A stretch of DNA of 64,000 bases from Loki-b32 sp964493385 (GTDB taxonomy: Archaea > Asgardarchaeota > Lokiarchaeia > Sigyniarchaeales > SOKP01), in contig CAZBNW010000004.1 in the NCBI GenBank assembly GCA_964493385.1, positions 1 to 64,000 of the forward strand. Direction: 5' to 3'. Under the pieces are notes generated by a model. It was not told the DNA's origin and ran no database searches. It saw nothing but the letters and a program-made list of their open reading frames with translations. Positions 28,214 to 36,989 of the stretch are shown piece by piece. Position numbers and translations under genes: made by a program. Positions within the stretch are counted from its first letter, which is position 1; every line of letters starts with the position of its first letter.

Positions 28214-29206
28214 ATGTCCACTATCGCAGAAGATATCCGTAAAAAAATGATGTATGTTTTAAGAGAAGAAGAAAACAAAACTGATTTAGAAAATCTTGCA
28301 GTTTTATCTCGAGTAGGAATGAAAGTAGCCAGCTCAACTTCTTCAGAATTAGATGCTGATGCGACTTCTGCATCAAGTACTGCCTTAATAGATTTAGGAT
28401 TAAGATTAAACCAAGCATTTGTTCATGGTGCTTTGACAGAGATTATTTTACACAACACATCAGGCTATAGTATCTTGATGGCTATTGATGACGAATATAT
28501 TGTATTTGGAGGTCTACGAGCTATTTATCGCATTGGATACTATCTAGGTTATTTAAGAGAGTTAGCAAAAAAGTTAAATAAGTTAATTTCTGGAGACCAA
28601 GAAACAGAGATGATGCTCTCTCTTGAAGAATCCGAAATAGAGAAAATTGAACAGCAAAAGATAGAAGAAGAAGCTAAACCAATAGTAAAACCTTCACTTG
28701 AACAAGATAAAGCAGCTTTAGATGATTTATTAGGATTTTTAGATGATTGGGAAAAAGAAGATGTTGAATTCGAAGAACTTGAAGCATCAACAGAAAGGGG
28801 CATTGTTTCGATTCCAAAATCAGTAGGTTTAGGGATTGATAAGGAAATAAAAGAAGTTGCTGAATTTGAGGCATCTCAGATTCCAGAAAGCCTAATTCAA
28901 GAAACTCAGACTGAATTTAAAGTATATGAGGATGAAGTTCCACCCATTCCCCTTGATGATTATACCCCAATGGAAATAGATGAAGAACCCGTTTCAGAAG
29001 AACCAGCACCCATTTCAGAGGAACCTATATCAACAGAAGAATTACCCCCTCTTGATGAATTACCAGCTTTTGAAGAGTTAGGTCCACCAGATTTCGAATC
29101 AGAAATTTCTGCTTCTGAATATGATACTGAATTTGTGTTAGAGGAAGAATCTGAAGCTCTAGGCTCTGTTTTAAAAGATCTTGGATGGGACCAGGAAGAA
29201 GATTAA
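28214..29206 (+). CDS. Roadblock/LC7 domain protein with long acidic tail
   Basis: Residues 1-125 match the Roadblock/LC7 fold: VGMKVASSTSSELDADATSA, then the helix with LIDLGLRLNQAFVHG and strands SGYSILMAIDDEYIVFGGL. The rest (about 130-330) is highly acidic and Pro-rich, with few hydrophobics, and is likely disordered. Roadblock proteins regulate small GTPases (MglB for MglA; LC7 in dynein; Ragulator). Asgard genomes have many of both. The gene is not beside a GTPase here, so pairing is a guess. AGGAG at 28199-28203 is a good ribosome site for ATG 28214. Confidence 0.8.
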   Translation: MSTIAEDIRKKMMYVLREEENKTDLENLAVLSRVGMKVASSTSSELDADATSASSTALIDLGLRLNQAFVHGALTEIILHNTSGYSILMAIDDEYIVFGGLRAIYRIGYYLGYLRELAKKLNKLISGDQETEMMLSLEESEIEKIEQQKIEEEAKPIVKPSLEQDKAALDDLLGFLDDWEKEDVEFEELEASTERGIVSIPKSVGLGIDKEIKEVAEFEASQIPESLIQETQTEFKVYEDEVPPIPLDDYTPMEIDEEPVSEEPAPISEEPISTEELPPLDELPAFEELGPPDFESEISASEYDTEFVLEEESEALGSVLKDLGWDQEED

Positions 29207-29361
29207 AACTATTTTATAGTTTCCAGTTCCCCTCTTTAGCCAAACTAACTATAATTATATTCTTTTAGTATGAATAAATCTTTAAATAAAGTATTCTCTA
29301 ATCTATATTAGAATAAATTTTTTTATTAAAAAAATAGTATTTTTAATATCGTTGAATCAAA

Positions 29362-30720
29362 ATGAGTGAATTAGCTGAAATAAAGAGAGAAAAAACGAGT
29401 AATCGCAGAAAAATAACTTATAGCATGCCGAGACTTGGAAGTTCATTAGTATTGGGAATTGAAGGATTCGCTTTTTTTAATCTTTATTATTCAGGATATG
29501 GAGTTCCTGCTACTCTTGTCACCTTGGCTCAAGCTATAGGATTTATTGTCATAGGACTATCTCAAGTTCTTATTCCTTGGATTAGTGATACTAAATATAC
29601 TCGATGGGGTAGGAGAAAACCATATATAATTGCGTTTACTCCTTTATTAGGAATTTCATTTATTTTTCTATTCTTACCCTCCTATATGGTACCTAATCTT
29701 AATGATAAAATAGCAATTTTTATATGGTTCTTAATCTGGGATATAATTTTTAAGATAAGCTATTCAATGACAACAATATACCAGGCATGGTTAGCTGAAC
29801 AATTTGAAATTACTGAGCGTCCTGCTGTTTCTCAATTTCAGAACATTTTTCTATGGATTGGAAATGGAGCAATGGGGATTGCATCTCTCCTCGTTATACC
29901 AAAATTTGTAGACCAATTAAAAGTAGATATATATGCCTCACCCCCCATCGACTATTTACTACTTATTATACTATTTGGAGTAATAGCGATAATTCTATTC
30001 TTTTTAGTAGCATTTTTAATGCCAACAGAACCACATTATAAGATTGAAACAAAACCTTGGGAAAATTTTAAAAACGTGCTGAAAAATAGAAACTATTTAA
30101 ATATCATACTAATGATTGGTATCTCAAGTCTAGCCTGGTCAATTGTAACTGATGTAATGTTAACATATTCTAGCGATGTATTAGATTTACGTGGTACTGA
30201 TTATTATATAATTGCTGCATTTCTTATTATAGGGATATTCATTTTCTTATATATTTGGAGGAAATTAATTTCTGAAAAAGGGAAAAAACAAAGCCTTTTA
30301 TATATATTTCTATTTGGAGTGATTTTTCTTCTTTTTACATTTATGGGATTAATCCCTCTAGGCTCAGGTTTAGTTTTTGGAATAATTTTTATCATTGGTA
30401 TAGCGGGAATGCTAGGAGGATGGTTTCTCTTCCCATATATTATTTATGCCGATCTCGCCGAAGATGATGAGAAATCCACGGGAGAATTAAAAGCGGGACT
30501 TTATGCGGGTTACCCAGCGATAATTCTTAATATCTTTCAAGCATTTGGAGTATTTGTTCTTGGTGTATCTATTGATGCATTACCTAAAATAGCTGTAGGA
30601 TCTTTAACATATTCTCTAGGATTAATTGTATGGGGCCCAATATGTTCTTTAATCTTGCTCATCTCATACTATTTTACTAAAGACAAAGTTAAACTAGATT
30701 TCGATTGGGAGAAAAAATAA
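29362..30720 (+). CDS. GPH/MFS family sugar transporter
   Basis: A 452-residue membrane protein with twelve hydrophobic segments. The signature SDTKYTRWGRRKPYI after helix 2 is typical of the glycoside-pentoside-hexuronide (GPH) branch of the MFS and of sucrose carriers. These couple sugar uptake to a cation. GLYAGYPAIILNIFQAFGVF near the end is also usual. The substrate is unknown. It follows the Roadblock gene by 155 bp and probably has its own promoter. Confidence 0.8.
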   Translation: MSELAEIKREKTSNRRKITYSMPRLGSSLVLGIEGFAFFNLYYSGYGVPATLVTLAQAIGFIVIGLSQVLIPWISDTKYTRWGRRKPYIIAFTPLLGISFIFLFLPSYMVPNLNDKIAIFIWFLIWDIIFKISYSMTTIYQAWLAEQFEITERPAVSQFQNIFLWIGNGAMGIASLLVIPKFVDQLKVDIYASPPIDYLLLIILFGVIAIILFFLVAFLMPTEPHYKIETKPWENFKNVLKNRNYLNIILMIGISSLAWSIVTDVMLTYSSDVLDLRGTDYYIIAAFLIIGIFIFLYIWRKLISEKGKKQSLLYIFLFGVIFLLFTFMGLIPLGSGLVFGIIFIIGIAGMLGGWFLFPYIIYADLAEDDEKSTGELKAGLYAGYPAIILNIFQAFGVFVLGVSIDALPKIAVGSLTYSLGLIVWGPICSLILLISYYFTKDKVKLDFDWEKK

Positions 30721-30737
30721 GGAAATTAAATCAATTA

Positions 30738-30757
30738 TCTTTTTTTTTTCATTTTTG
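30738..30757 (+). terminator. T-rich terminator after sugar transporter
   Basis: A run of ten T followed by CATTTTT lies just downstream of the stop codon, in an otherwise gene-free 170-bp spacer. Confidence 0.4.
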
Positions 30758-30894
30758 ATTATTAATCTTATAGAATTGTAAATTCACTAAATTATAAAAG
30801 ATAAACTTCAATTAAACAACTTTAAAATAGAATAAGCGCTTTAAGAAAAATAATTTAAAAACTAATATAATTAAAATTCTAAAACTATTTGTAA

Positions 30895-31932
30895 ATGTCA
30901 CTTCAAGAATTAGGAATATCCCATGAGAAGATTAATAAAAAATTAGTTACTTATACTAATTTCAGAGGGGAAATTCAAGAAATTCCCGCAAAAATTGATG
31001 AAGTATACCAAAAATGTAAAAGCTATGCTTTTAATCCAGCAATAGCTATTATTGATTACGGAGTATATAGTGAAGGAGGTAAAGAAATTGATATTTGTTT
31101 CCCAATTTCAAAGATTCCAGAAAAGGAAGATATCAAAACTAAATACCTTGAAGAAGTGGAAGTTCTATCCATAAGCCATCACGGTTCATATGATAGTCTA
31201 AATGAAAGTGCTCAGAAATTATTTAATTATTTACATACTTATGGTGTGTTAGGAACAAGTTGGATAAGATTAGTTTATCATAAATATGATTTAAAAAGCC
31301 TACATGAGAATGAAATAGAAATTCAAGCAATTTTACATAAATGGGATGATAGATTAGCAAGAAATTTAGATCGAGTTTTAGGTGAAGATGTAAGAAAAGA
31401 AGTTATGAAAGGTAGAGAAAAGAATTTTACTGTTGAATCTACGTTGGATGAGAAAGTTCAGTGGATTAAAGATGTTCTAATAAGATTAGATAATCTAGCA
31501 AATGATTATCAAAAATACGATATCTTGTCTTGTTGTGCCCATGAATTCTCACAAAAAAGAATTGACAAATTAAAAACTATCTATGAAAATACTGGAGATG
31601 TAGATGAAGTACTAAAAGAAATGGATAAAGATTTTGCTTGGTATGAAGGACAAAAAAGAGAAGGCAATCTTATCTTTGTACAAAAAATACCTTATAACCG
31701 GGAAGACTATGCTAAGGCAACAAATTTAAATGAAAAGAAAAGGAACTATTGTCATTGTTCACTAGTAAGAAATTATTTAAATGAAAATATATCCCCTACT
31801 TTTTGTAATTGTAGTGCTGGTTGGTATCGTCAATATTGGGAAGGAATTTTAGGAAAGCCCGTGCATATTAAGTTGTTGAAATCCCTTGTAAAAGGAGATG
31901 ATGTTTGTGAATTTGAAATATCCATACCCTAA
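30895..31932 (+). CDS. GyrI-like effector-binding domain fused to Cys-rich domain, 345 aa
   Basis: Residues 1-155 resemble the GyrI/SOUL-like small-molecule-binding fold, with GVYSEGGKEIDICFPI and a C-terminal strand YLEEVEVLSISHHGSYDSL, without an HTH. Residues about 185-345 form a helical domain ending in a Cys-rich block (YCHCSLVRNYL, then TFCNCSAGWYRQYWEGILG) and a final beta hairpin, similar to uncharacterised domains often annotated near thiazoline-carboxylate hydrolases. The two-domain form suggests a ligand-sensing or small redox enzyme. The function is not known. Confidence 0.6.
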   Translation: MSLQELGISHEKINKKLVTYTNFRGEIQEIPAKIDEVYQKCKSYAFNPAIAIIDYGVYSEGGKEIDICFPISKIPEKEDIKTKYLEEVEVLSISHHGSYDSLNESAQKLFNYLHTYGVLGTSWIRLVYHKYDLKSLHENEIEIQAILHKWDDRLARNLDRVLGEDVRKEVMKGREKNFTVESTLDEKVQWIKDVLIRLDNLANDYQKYDILSCCAHEFSQKRIDKLKTIYENTGDVDEVLKEMDKDFAWYEGQKREGNLIFVQKIPYNREDYAKATNLNEKKRNYCHCSLVRNYLNENISPTFCNCSAGWYRQYWEGILGKPVHIKLLKSLVKGDDVCEFEISIP

Positions 31933-32019
31933 AATTATTAGTTATTTACAAAAATTTCTTAATCAATAATAAAATAAAAAGAGATTAAATAAGATGGACA
32001 GTGTTTTTGAATTAAAAAT

Positions 32020-32262
32020 TTAATATCTTCTGTCCTTTGAAACGATCTTTACGTTTAATGCTTCAGGACCTTTTCCTTCTTTAGATTCAATTAGTTCAAA
32101 TTCTACTTCGTCGCCTTGATCAAGTTTACGGAAACCTTCCATATCAATATTTGAAAAATGGATAAACACATCATCCTGATCGTCAACACTGATGAAACCG
32201 AAGCCTTTTTTTATATTAAACCATTTGACGTATCCTCTTTCCAAATTCTTCTTTTTTGCCAT
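32020..32262 (-). CDS. Cold-shock domain RNA-binding protein
   Basis: An 80-residue single cold-shock domain with RNP1 (KGFGFI) and RNP2 (DVFIHFS) motifs, starting GYVKWFNIKKGFGF. Such proteins bind single-stranded RNA or DNA and melt secondary structure. They are common in bacteria and found only in some archaea, including Asgards, so gene transfer in the past is possible, though the codon use looks like the neighbours. It has its own transcription unit between two plus-strand genes. Confidence 0.92.
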   Translation of the reverse strand: MAKKKNLERGYVKWFNIKKGFGFISVDDQDDVFIHFSNIDMEGFRKLDQGDEVEFELIESKEGKGPEALNVKIVSKDRRY

Positions 32263-32453
32263 GTGTAACTCTCTTATTTTTAGTTTCTATTGAAAAACAA
32301 AATATAACAAAAATACTTTAGTTCTTTCTCTTAACTGTATTGTTTATAGAAATTATATAGGAAAATAAATTTTTATTTTAAAATTTTTTTACTCCCCTCC
32401 CTTTCTTTTCTTGATAAAATCAATAAATAATCATTTACTTAATTTATGTAGGA

Positions 32454-33812
32454 ATGATTTTTGACAAAGTTTTAGAAATTTATCAGAAATACTATATATG
32501 CATTCATTGTCTAGGGAGAATGTTTTCTCTATTAGGTACAAATACAACAAATTATGAAAGAGGTAATTCTTTATTACTTTCAATAACTATGGAAAATCAC
32601 AGAAATTATTTATCTGGAAATGAGGCTCTACAAAAAGAATCACTTATTAATCTTAAATTATTAGCTGAAAATGCTAAGTATGTACCCGCTCAAAAAGTTT
32701 TATCTAATGAAGGGATAAAATATATAAAGAACGATTTAAATCAAATCTGTTATTTATGTCATAATATTTTTTCAAATATTCAAAAATACACTAACAAATC
32801 AGAACAAATACTTGAAAAAATCGAATTTAATAGTTTTTTAGTTGGTTCAAGTCCAGAATCTCAAATTATTAATCGGGAAGACAAATTTAAAACAGAGTTT
32901 AATATTTTGGAAGCAGAATCTTTCAAAAGTCATTTTAATCGTGTAGTAGGAAAAAATTTAATGTTTAGGCTTAATAAAACTCCAGAATTTAACAATCCTG
33001 AGGCATTAATTGTATACACTTTCGGTTTTGAAGCATTTAATATTGAATTAACATTAAAAAGTCTTTTTATTTATGGAAGATATAATAAGTTGATTAGAGG
33101 AATCCCTCAAACTCATTGGTTCTGTAAAAAATGCATGGGAACGGGTTGTGAATTATGTAATTTTACGGGAAAGCAATATTTAACGAGCGTAGAAGATCTA
33201 ATAAGCCCAGAGTTTATTAAAGAATCAAAAGCAACCGATTCAAAATTTCATGGTGCTGGAAGAGAAGACATTGATGTGAGAATGTTAGGCTCGGGAAGGC
33301 CTTTCATTCTTGAATTAAGAAATCCAGAAAATAGAAATTTAGATTTAGTTAAAATCGAAAGAAAAGTTAACAAAAATAATAGAAAAAAAGTAAGAATTCG
33401 AAATTTAGTATATAGTAATAAGAAGGAAGTAATTAAACTTAAAACTGAAGCGAAAAATACAAAAAAAGTTTATCGAGCGATTGTTGGGACTGATGCCAAA
33501 ATAACTAAAGAAAAATTTAACCAGAAATTAAATCAATTAAAGAAATTAGTTGAAGATCAAGAAATATATCAAAGAACTCCAAATAGAGTATCTCATCGTC
33601 GTGCTGATAAAACAAGGGCAAAAATTGTCTACAGAATAGAAGGAAAATTCATCAAAACTAATTTATTTGAATTTCAAATGGAAACACAAGGAGGAACCTA
33701 TATAAAAGAACTTATTAACGGTGATAAAGGGCGCACATCTCCTTCTTTTTCAGAAATTTTTGAAATACCCCTAATGTGTAAAGAATTAGATGTGCTAGAA
33801 ATCTCGCTATAG
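32454..33812 (+). CDS. pus10: tRNA pseudouridine synthase Pus10
   Basis: Pus10 makes pseudouridine 54 and 55 in archaeal tRNA. The N-terminal part has Cys pairs (CIHCLGRM, CYLCHNIF) and a THUMP-like region. The catalytic domain shows HGAGREDIDVRMLGSGRPF with the catalytic Asp, and the C-terminus has GGTYIKELINGD. At 452 residues it is of normal length. It opens the conserved archaeal order pus10-rpl21e-rpoF-DUF655-rsmA, which supports the call. The start ATG 32454 is close to the expected N-terminus. Confidence 0.92.
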   Translation: MIFDKVLEIYQKYYICIHCLGRMFSLLGTNTTNYERGNSLLLSITMENHRNYLSGNEALQKESLINLKLLAENAKYVPAQKVLSNEGIKYIKNDLNQICYLCHNIFSNIQKYTNKSEQILEKIEFNSFLVGSSPESQIINREDKFKTEFNILEAESFKSHFNRVVGKNLMFRLNKTPEFNNPEALIVYTFGFEAFNIELTLKSLFIYGRYNKLIRGIPQTHWFCKKCMGTGCELCNFTGKQYLTSVEDLISPEFIKESKATDSKFHGAGREDIDVRMLGSGRPFILELRNPENRNLDLVKIERKVNKNNRKKVRIRNLVYSNKKEVIKLKTEAKNTKKVYRAIVGTDAKITKEKFNQKLNQLKKLVEDQEIYQRTPNRVSHRRADKTRAKIVYRIEGKFIKTNLFEFQMETQGGTYIKELINGDKGRTSPSFSEIFEIPLMCKELDVLEISL

Positions 33813-33929
33813 TTTTTATTACAAATGGTTCTATATATCTAAAATCAAAAAATAAATAAACAATCCTTCATAATTCTACTAAATCAATTGATTTGTTTTT
33901 CATATTACTATTCTTAAAGGTGTGTAGCA

Positions 33930-34235
33930 ATCGTAAAACATAGAGGCTATAGAACTAAAACACGTCATAAGCATAGGAAAAATATCCGTGAAAGGGGATT
34001 AGGATCCATTGAGAAATATTTAATAGATTATAACACTAACGATAAAGTCGATATTATAACTGATCCCTCTGTGCATCGCCGCGGAATGCCTCACTCTAGA
34101 TTCCACGGAAGGACAGGTACTATTACTGGTCAACGAGGGCGCTGCTATTTAGTAGAAGTGAAATTAGGTAACTCTAAAAAAACGTTAATAATTGGAAAAG
34201 AACACCTTAGATTAAGTACTGTTTCTGTAAAATAA
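33930..34235 (+). CDS. rpl21e: Large ribosomal subunit protein L21e, probable AUC start
   Basis: The frame encodes VKHRGYRTKTRHKHRKN, then GLGSIEKYL, DPSVHRRGMPHSRFHGRTGT and a VEVKLG-type end, which is L21e over its full length. No ATG, GTG or TTG precedes VKHRGY in this frame back to a stop at 33915. The AAAGGTG at 33916-33922 is a Shine-Dalgarno with seven bases to ATC 33930, exactly where the family Met stands. The start is therefore taken as AUC. Its position between pus10 and rpoF is the standard archaeal one. The 101-residue length is normal. Confidence 0.88.
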   Translation: MVKHRGYRTKTRHKHRKNIRERGLGSIEKYLIDYNTNDKVDIITDPSVHRRGMPHSRFHGRTGTITGQRGRCYLVEVKLGNSKKTLIIGKEHLRLSTVSVK

Positions 34236-34260
34236 AATTATAATAATCATAGGATTTTTT

Positions 34261-34626
34261 ATGTCTGGAAGAAAAAAAGACGAAAAAACAGTCTCTATTC
34301 CTGAAGTAAAGGAAATAATGGAATATATTAAGGATAAATTGTTAGAGATTGATAATGAGGAGGGAATGTCCCACTTTCAAGAAATAACATACAACTATGT
34401 TAATAAATTTGCGAAATATGATACGAAAACCGCAAAAAAAATAATTAAATTTTTAATAGACAAACATAATATTGAAGAAATTTACGCTATTAATATTGTA
34501 AATGTTTCTCCGAAGACTGTACCTGAGTTACGGATGATTTTGGAAAAAAGTTTCACTGGTAAGACTTTAACAGATAATCAACTGCTAGAACTTCTAAGTC
34601 AAATAGAAGACATAAAGACATCTTGA
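34261..34626 (+). CDS. rpoF: DNA-directed RNA polymerase subunit F (Rpb4-like)
   Basis: A 121-residue protein of the archaeal RpoF family, which pairs with RpoE to form the RNA polymerase stalk. The helical pattern SIPEVKEIMEYIKDKL and the C-terminal segment NVSPKTVPELRMILEK (HRDC-like half) are recognisable. It begins 25 bp after rpl21e and ends with TGA, showing that UGA is used as an ordinary stop in this genome. The position before DUF655 and rsmA is conserved in archaea. Confidence 0.88.
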   Translation: MSGRKKDEKTVSIPEVKEIMEYIKDKLLEIDNEEGMSHFQEITYNYVNKFAKYDTKTAKKIIKFLIDKHNIEEIYAINIVNVSPKTVPELRMILEKSFTGKTLTDNQLLELLSQIEDIKTS

Positions 34627-34793
34627 ACTAAACCATCCTAATTATAAAATTTCGATTGTTGGTTATAAGATCCGATAAACTTATAAATTTAAATTTTTTA
34701 AATTCTAATGAACAAGCCCAACTAATTAAGTATTTTATAACAATAAAAATTTTGAAATGGTAATCTCAAAAGTAAAAAACAAGTTAATATGTA

Positions 34794-35438
34794 ATGATGG
34801 AAAGAAGAGAGCGATACAGAGGTCCTCCACGCAAAAGAAGATATCGGGGTGGTCCAAGGAAGAAAAAGCAATTTATAAAGAAATTTCGGGAAGTTATTGT
34901 CTTAGATCTATTGATACATGGCCATCCCGAAGAAGATAAACCTAGTTGGGCAAAAACGCCAATAGCACAAGTTCTTACTTTTCCAGATTTTGTTTTATAT
35001 GAAGTTAAAGTGAATAAGAGTTCTGATATCCAAGTTCAAGAAAAAAAAACGTATGAAGAATTCTTAAATGAAGATAAATTAAAAGAAGTCTTAAAAAAAA
35101 TAGATTATAACGATTTAACTAGTACCTCAAAAGCACTAATTCAACCAATTTTAGAAAAAGAAATTATGAAATATGAAGAAGAATTTATTAATTTCTTCAA
35201 TAATTCTACTTCTATTACTCCAAGAATGCATGCTTTAAAATTATTACCTGGAGTTGGGCAAAAGCACATGTGGGAAATACTTGAAGCAAGAGATAGGCAA
35301 AAATTCGGAACATTTCAAGACATTGCCGATAGAACTAGTATTTCAAATCCTGCTAAATTAATCGCACAGAGAATTATTAAAGAACTTCAAAGAGATGTAA
35401 AATACTACCTTTTTAGCAAGACTCAAAAATATGAATAA
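34794..35438 (+). CDS. DUF655 family protein
   Basis: A 214-residue member of the archaeal DUF655 family, found almost always between rpoF and rsmA. The N-terminus is very basic and Arg/Gly-rich (ERYRGPPRKRRYRGG), suggesting RNA contact. VLDLLIHGHPEEDKP is the start of the core domain, and the helix-hairpin-helix LLPGVGQKHMWEIL (about residues 145-158) points to nucleic-acid binding. Either ATG 34794 or 34797 may start it. The molecular role is not established; a link to rRNA processing is inferred from its neighbours. Confidence 0.85.
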   Translation: MMERRERYRGPPRKRRYRGGPRKKKQFIKKFREVIVLDLLIHGHPEEDKPSWAKTPIAQVLTFPDFVLYEVKVNKSSDIQVQEKKTYEEFLNEDKLKEVLKKIDYNDLTSTSKALIQPILEKEIMKYEEEFINFFNNSTSITPRMHALKLLPGVGQKHMWEILEARDRQKFGTFQDIADRTSISNPAKLIAQRIIKELQRDVKYYLFSKTQKYE

Positions 35439-35443
35439 ACCTT

Positions 35444-36295
35444 ATGAATTTAAGAGAAGTTAAACTCATTTTAAATCAGTTAAAAGTAAGTCCAGATAAG
35501 CGCTTAGGTCAAAATTTTCTAATTGATAATAATATTGTCGAAAAAGTTATTATTAAATCAGAGCTCCTAAGAGATGATATAATTCTAGAGATAGGTCCAG
35601 GTTTAGGTGCTTTAACAGAAAAATTGGTGGAAAAAGTTAGGAAGGTATATGCCATCGAAATAGATCCGCGGCTCTGTTCGTATCTAGAGAATGAATATTC
35701 AAAATATAATAATATTGAGATAATAAATGCTGATATATTAAATGCAAATGTCCCTTTCCATAATAAAGTTGTTTCAAACATACCTTATAATATAACTGGT
35801 CCAATTTTTGAAAAAATATTCTATAACTCAAATCCTCCTGAAGGAATTATGATTATTGAGAAAAAAATTGCGGATAGAATTTTTTATGATGGAACTTACG
35901 AGAATTTCTCGAGAATTACGATAAATTTTAATGCTTTTATGAAACCAAAAGAAAAATTTATAGTATCTAGAAATTGTTTCTTTCCAACGCCTAATATTGA
36001 TCTATCATTAATTAAAATAAGCCCTAGAGAGGAAATTAACCAATTTTTATTAAACGATGATAATAAATATTTTTTTCTAAAATTTATTGCTGGTGTTATG
36101 CCTTATAAGAATAAAAATCTATTAAATGCTCTTGAAATATTTTTAAAAAATAGTAAAATAATTGATCTTAATAAGGAACGAATAAACCAAATTTTACAGG
36201 CAAATAATTATAGTAATAACAAGGTTTTCAGCTTAAATATTGATGATTTTATAAAATTAAGTAAATTATTTTCTAATTTAAAGGAAAAAGCATGA
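35444..36295 (+). CDS. rsmA: 16S rRNA dimethyladenosine transferase (RsmA/KsgA/Dim1)
   Basis: This enzyme dimethylates two adjacent adenosines at the 3' end of 16S rRNA. DKRLGQNFLID starts the domain, ILEIGPGLGALTEKL binds SAM, and NIPYNIT is the catalytic N-x-P-Y motif. At 283 residues it has normal length. It starts five bases after DUF655 and is followed after seven bases by a second methyltransferase. It is surely part of the same operon. Confidence 0.94.
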   Translation: MNLREVKLILNQLKVSPDKRLGQNFLIDNNIVEKVIIKSELLRDDIILEIGPGLGALTEKLVEKVRKVYAIEIDPRLCSYLENEYSKYNNIEIINADILNANVPFHNKVVSNIPYNITGPIFEKIFYNSNPPEGIMIIEKKIADRIFYDGTYENFSRITINFNAFMKPKEKFIVSRNCFFPTPNIDLSLIKISPREEINQFLLNDDNKYFFLKFIAGVMPYKNKNLLNALEIFLKNSKIIDLNKERINQILQANNYSNNKVFSLNIDDFIKLSKLFSNLKEKA

Positions 36296-36302
36296 GAAAA
36301 TT

Positions 36303-36989
36303 GTGAGAACTATTAAATCTTTACCCGATCCTATAATAAACTGCCATAAGAAAGATGTTTATCAGCCATCTGATGATACCTATTTAATTATTGATTATTT
36401 GAAGAATCATGTTAATGAAAAATATTTCGATGGTATTAATATAAAAAATATTGATAAAATCCTCGATTTAGGTACTGGAACGGGAATTATTGCAATCTTT
36501 TTACAATTACTCATAAAGGTTAATCCTAATTTTAACGCAGAGATTTATGCCTCGGATGTTTTAAAAGAGGCTATAGAATGTGCTAAACACAACGCAAAAG
36601 CGAATAATCTCGGAGAAGAAATCAAATTTTTTACATCTAATCTTTTTAAATCTTTTCCAAATTCTCTAAAACACTCTTTTGACATAATAATTTTTAATCC
36701 CCCTTATTTACCTTCCTTAGAAGGAAATGAAACCAAAGAAATAATTGATGCAAGTTGGAACGGTGGTAAAAAGGGATACGAAATTATAATTGACTTTCTT
36801 GATACTGCTATAAATTTCCTCAATGTTAACCATAATTGTTATATTTATTTTGTTAGTTCAAGTAAATCTGATTTAGGAAAGCTAAATGATTTAATAAAGC
36901 AAAAAAGTTTAAAACAACAAATTTTAAAAAAAAAGCATCTCTTTTTTGAAGATCTTCTTTTAAACAGAATAGCACTTACTAGATTTTAA
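36303..36989 (+). CDS. HemK/PrmC-like (Mtq2-type) methyltransferase
   Basis: A class I methyltransferase of 228 residues with QPSDDTYLI (start of the family), ILDLGTGTGIIAIFL for SAM and FNPPYLPS, the catalytic NPPY motif used for amide or amine methylation. Archaeal/eukaryotic members methylate the GGQ glutamine of release factor 1 with Trm112 as partner. The order rsmA-hemK is common in archaea. Its 3' end overlaps the convergent nurA by four bases. The start is GTG 36303. Confidence 0.85.
   Translation: MRTIKSLPDPIINCHKKDVYQPSDDTYLIIDYLKNHVNEKYFDGINIKNIDKILDLGTGTGIIAIFLQLLIKVNPNFNAEIYASDVLKEAIECAKHNAKANNLGEEIKFFTSNLFKSFPNSLKHSFDIIIFNPPYLPSLEGNETKEIIDASWNGGKKGYEIIIDFLDTAINFLNVNHNCYIYFVSSSKSDLGKLNDLIKQKSLKQQILKKKHLFFEDLLLNRIALTRF

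Noticed and set aside
34757..34939. A separate 60-codon gene overlapping DUF655
   Set aside because: It lies in another frame of a conserved gene and ends within it without recognisable content.
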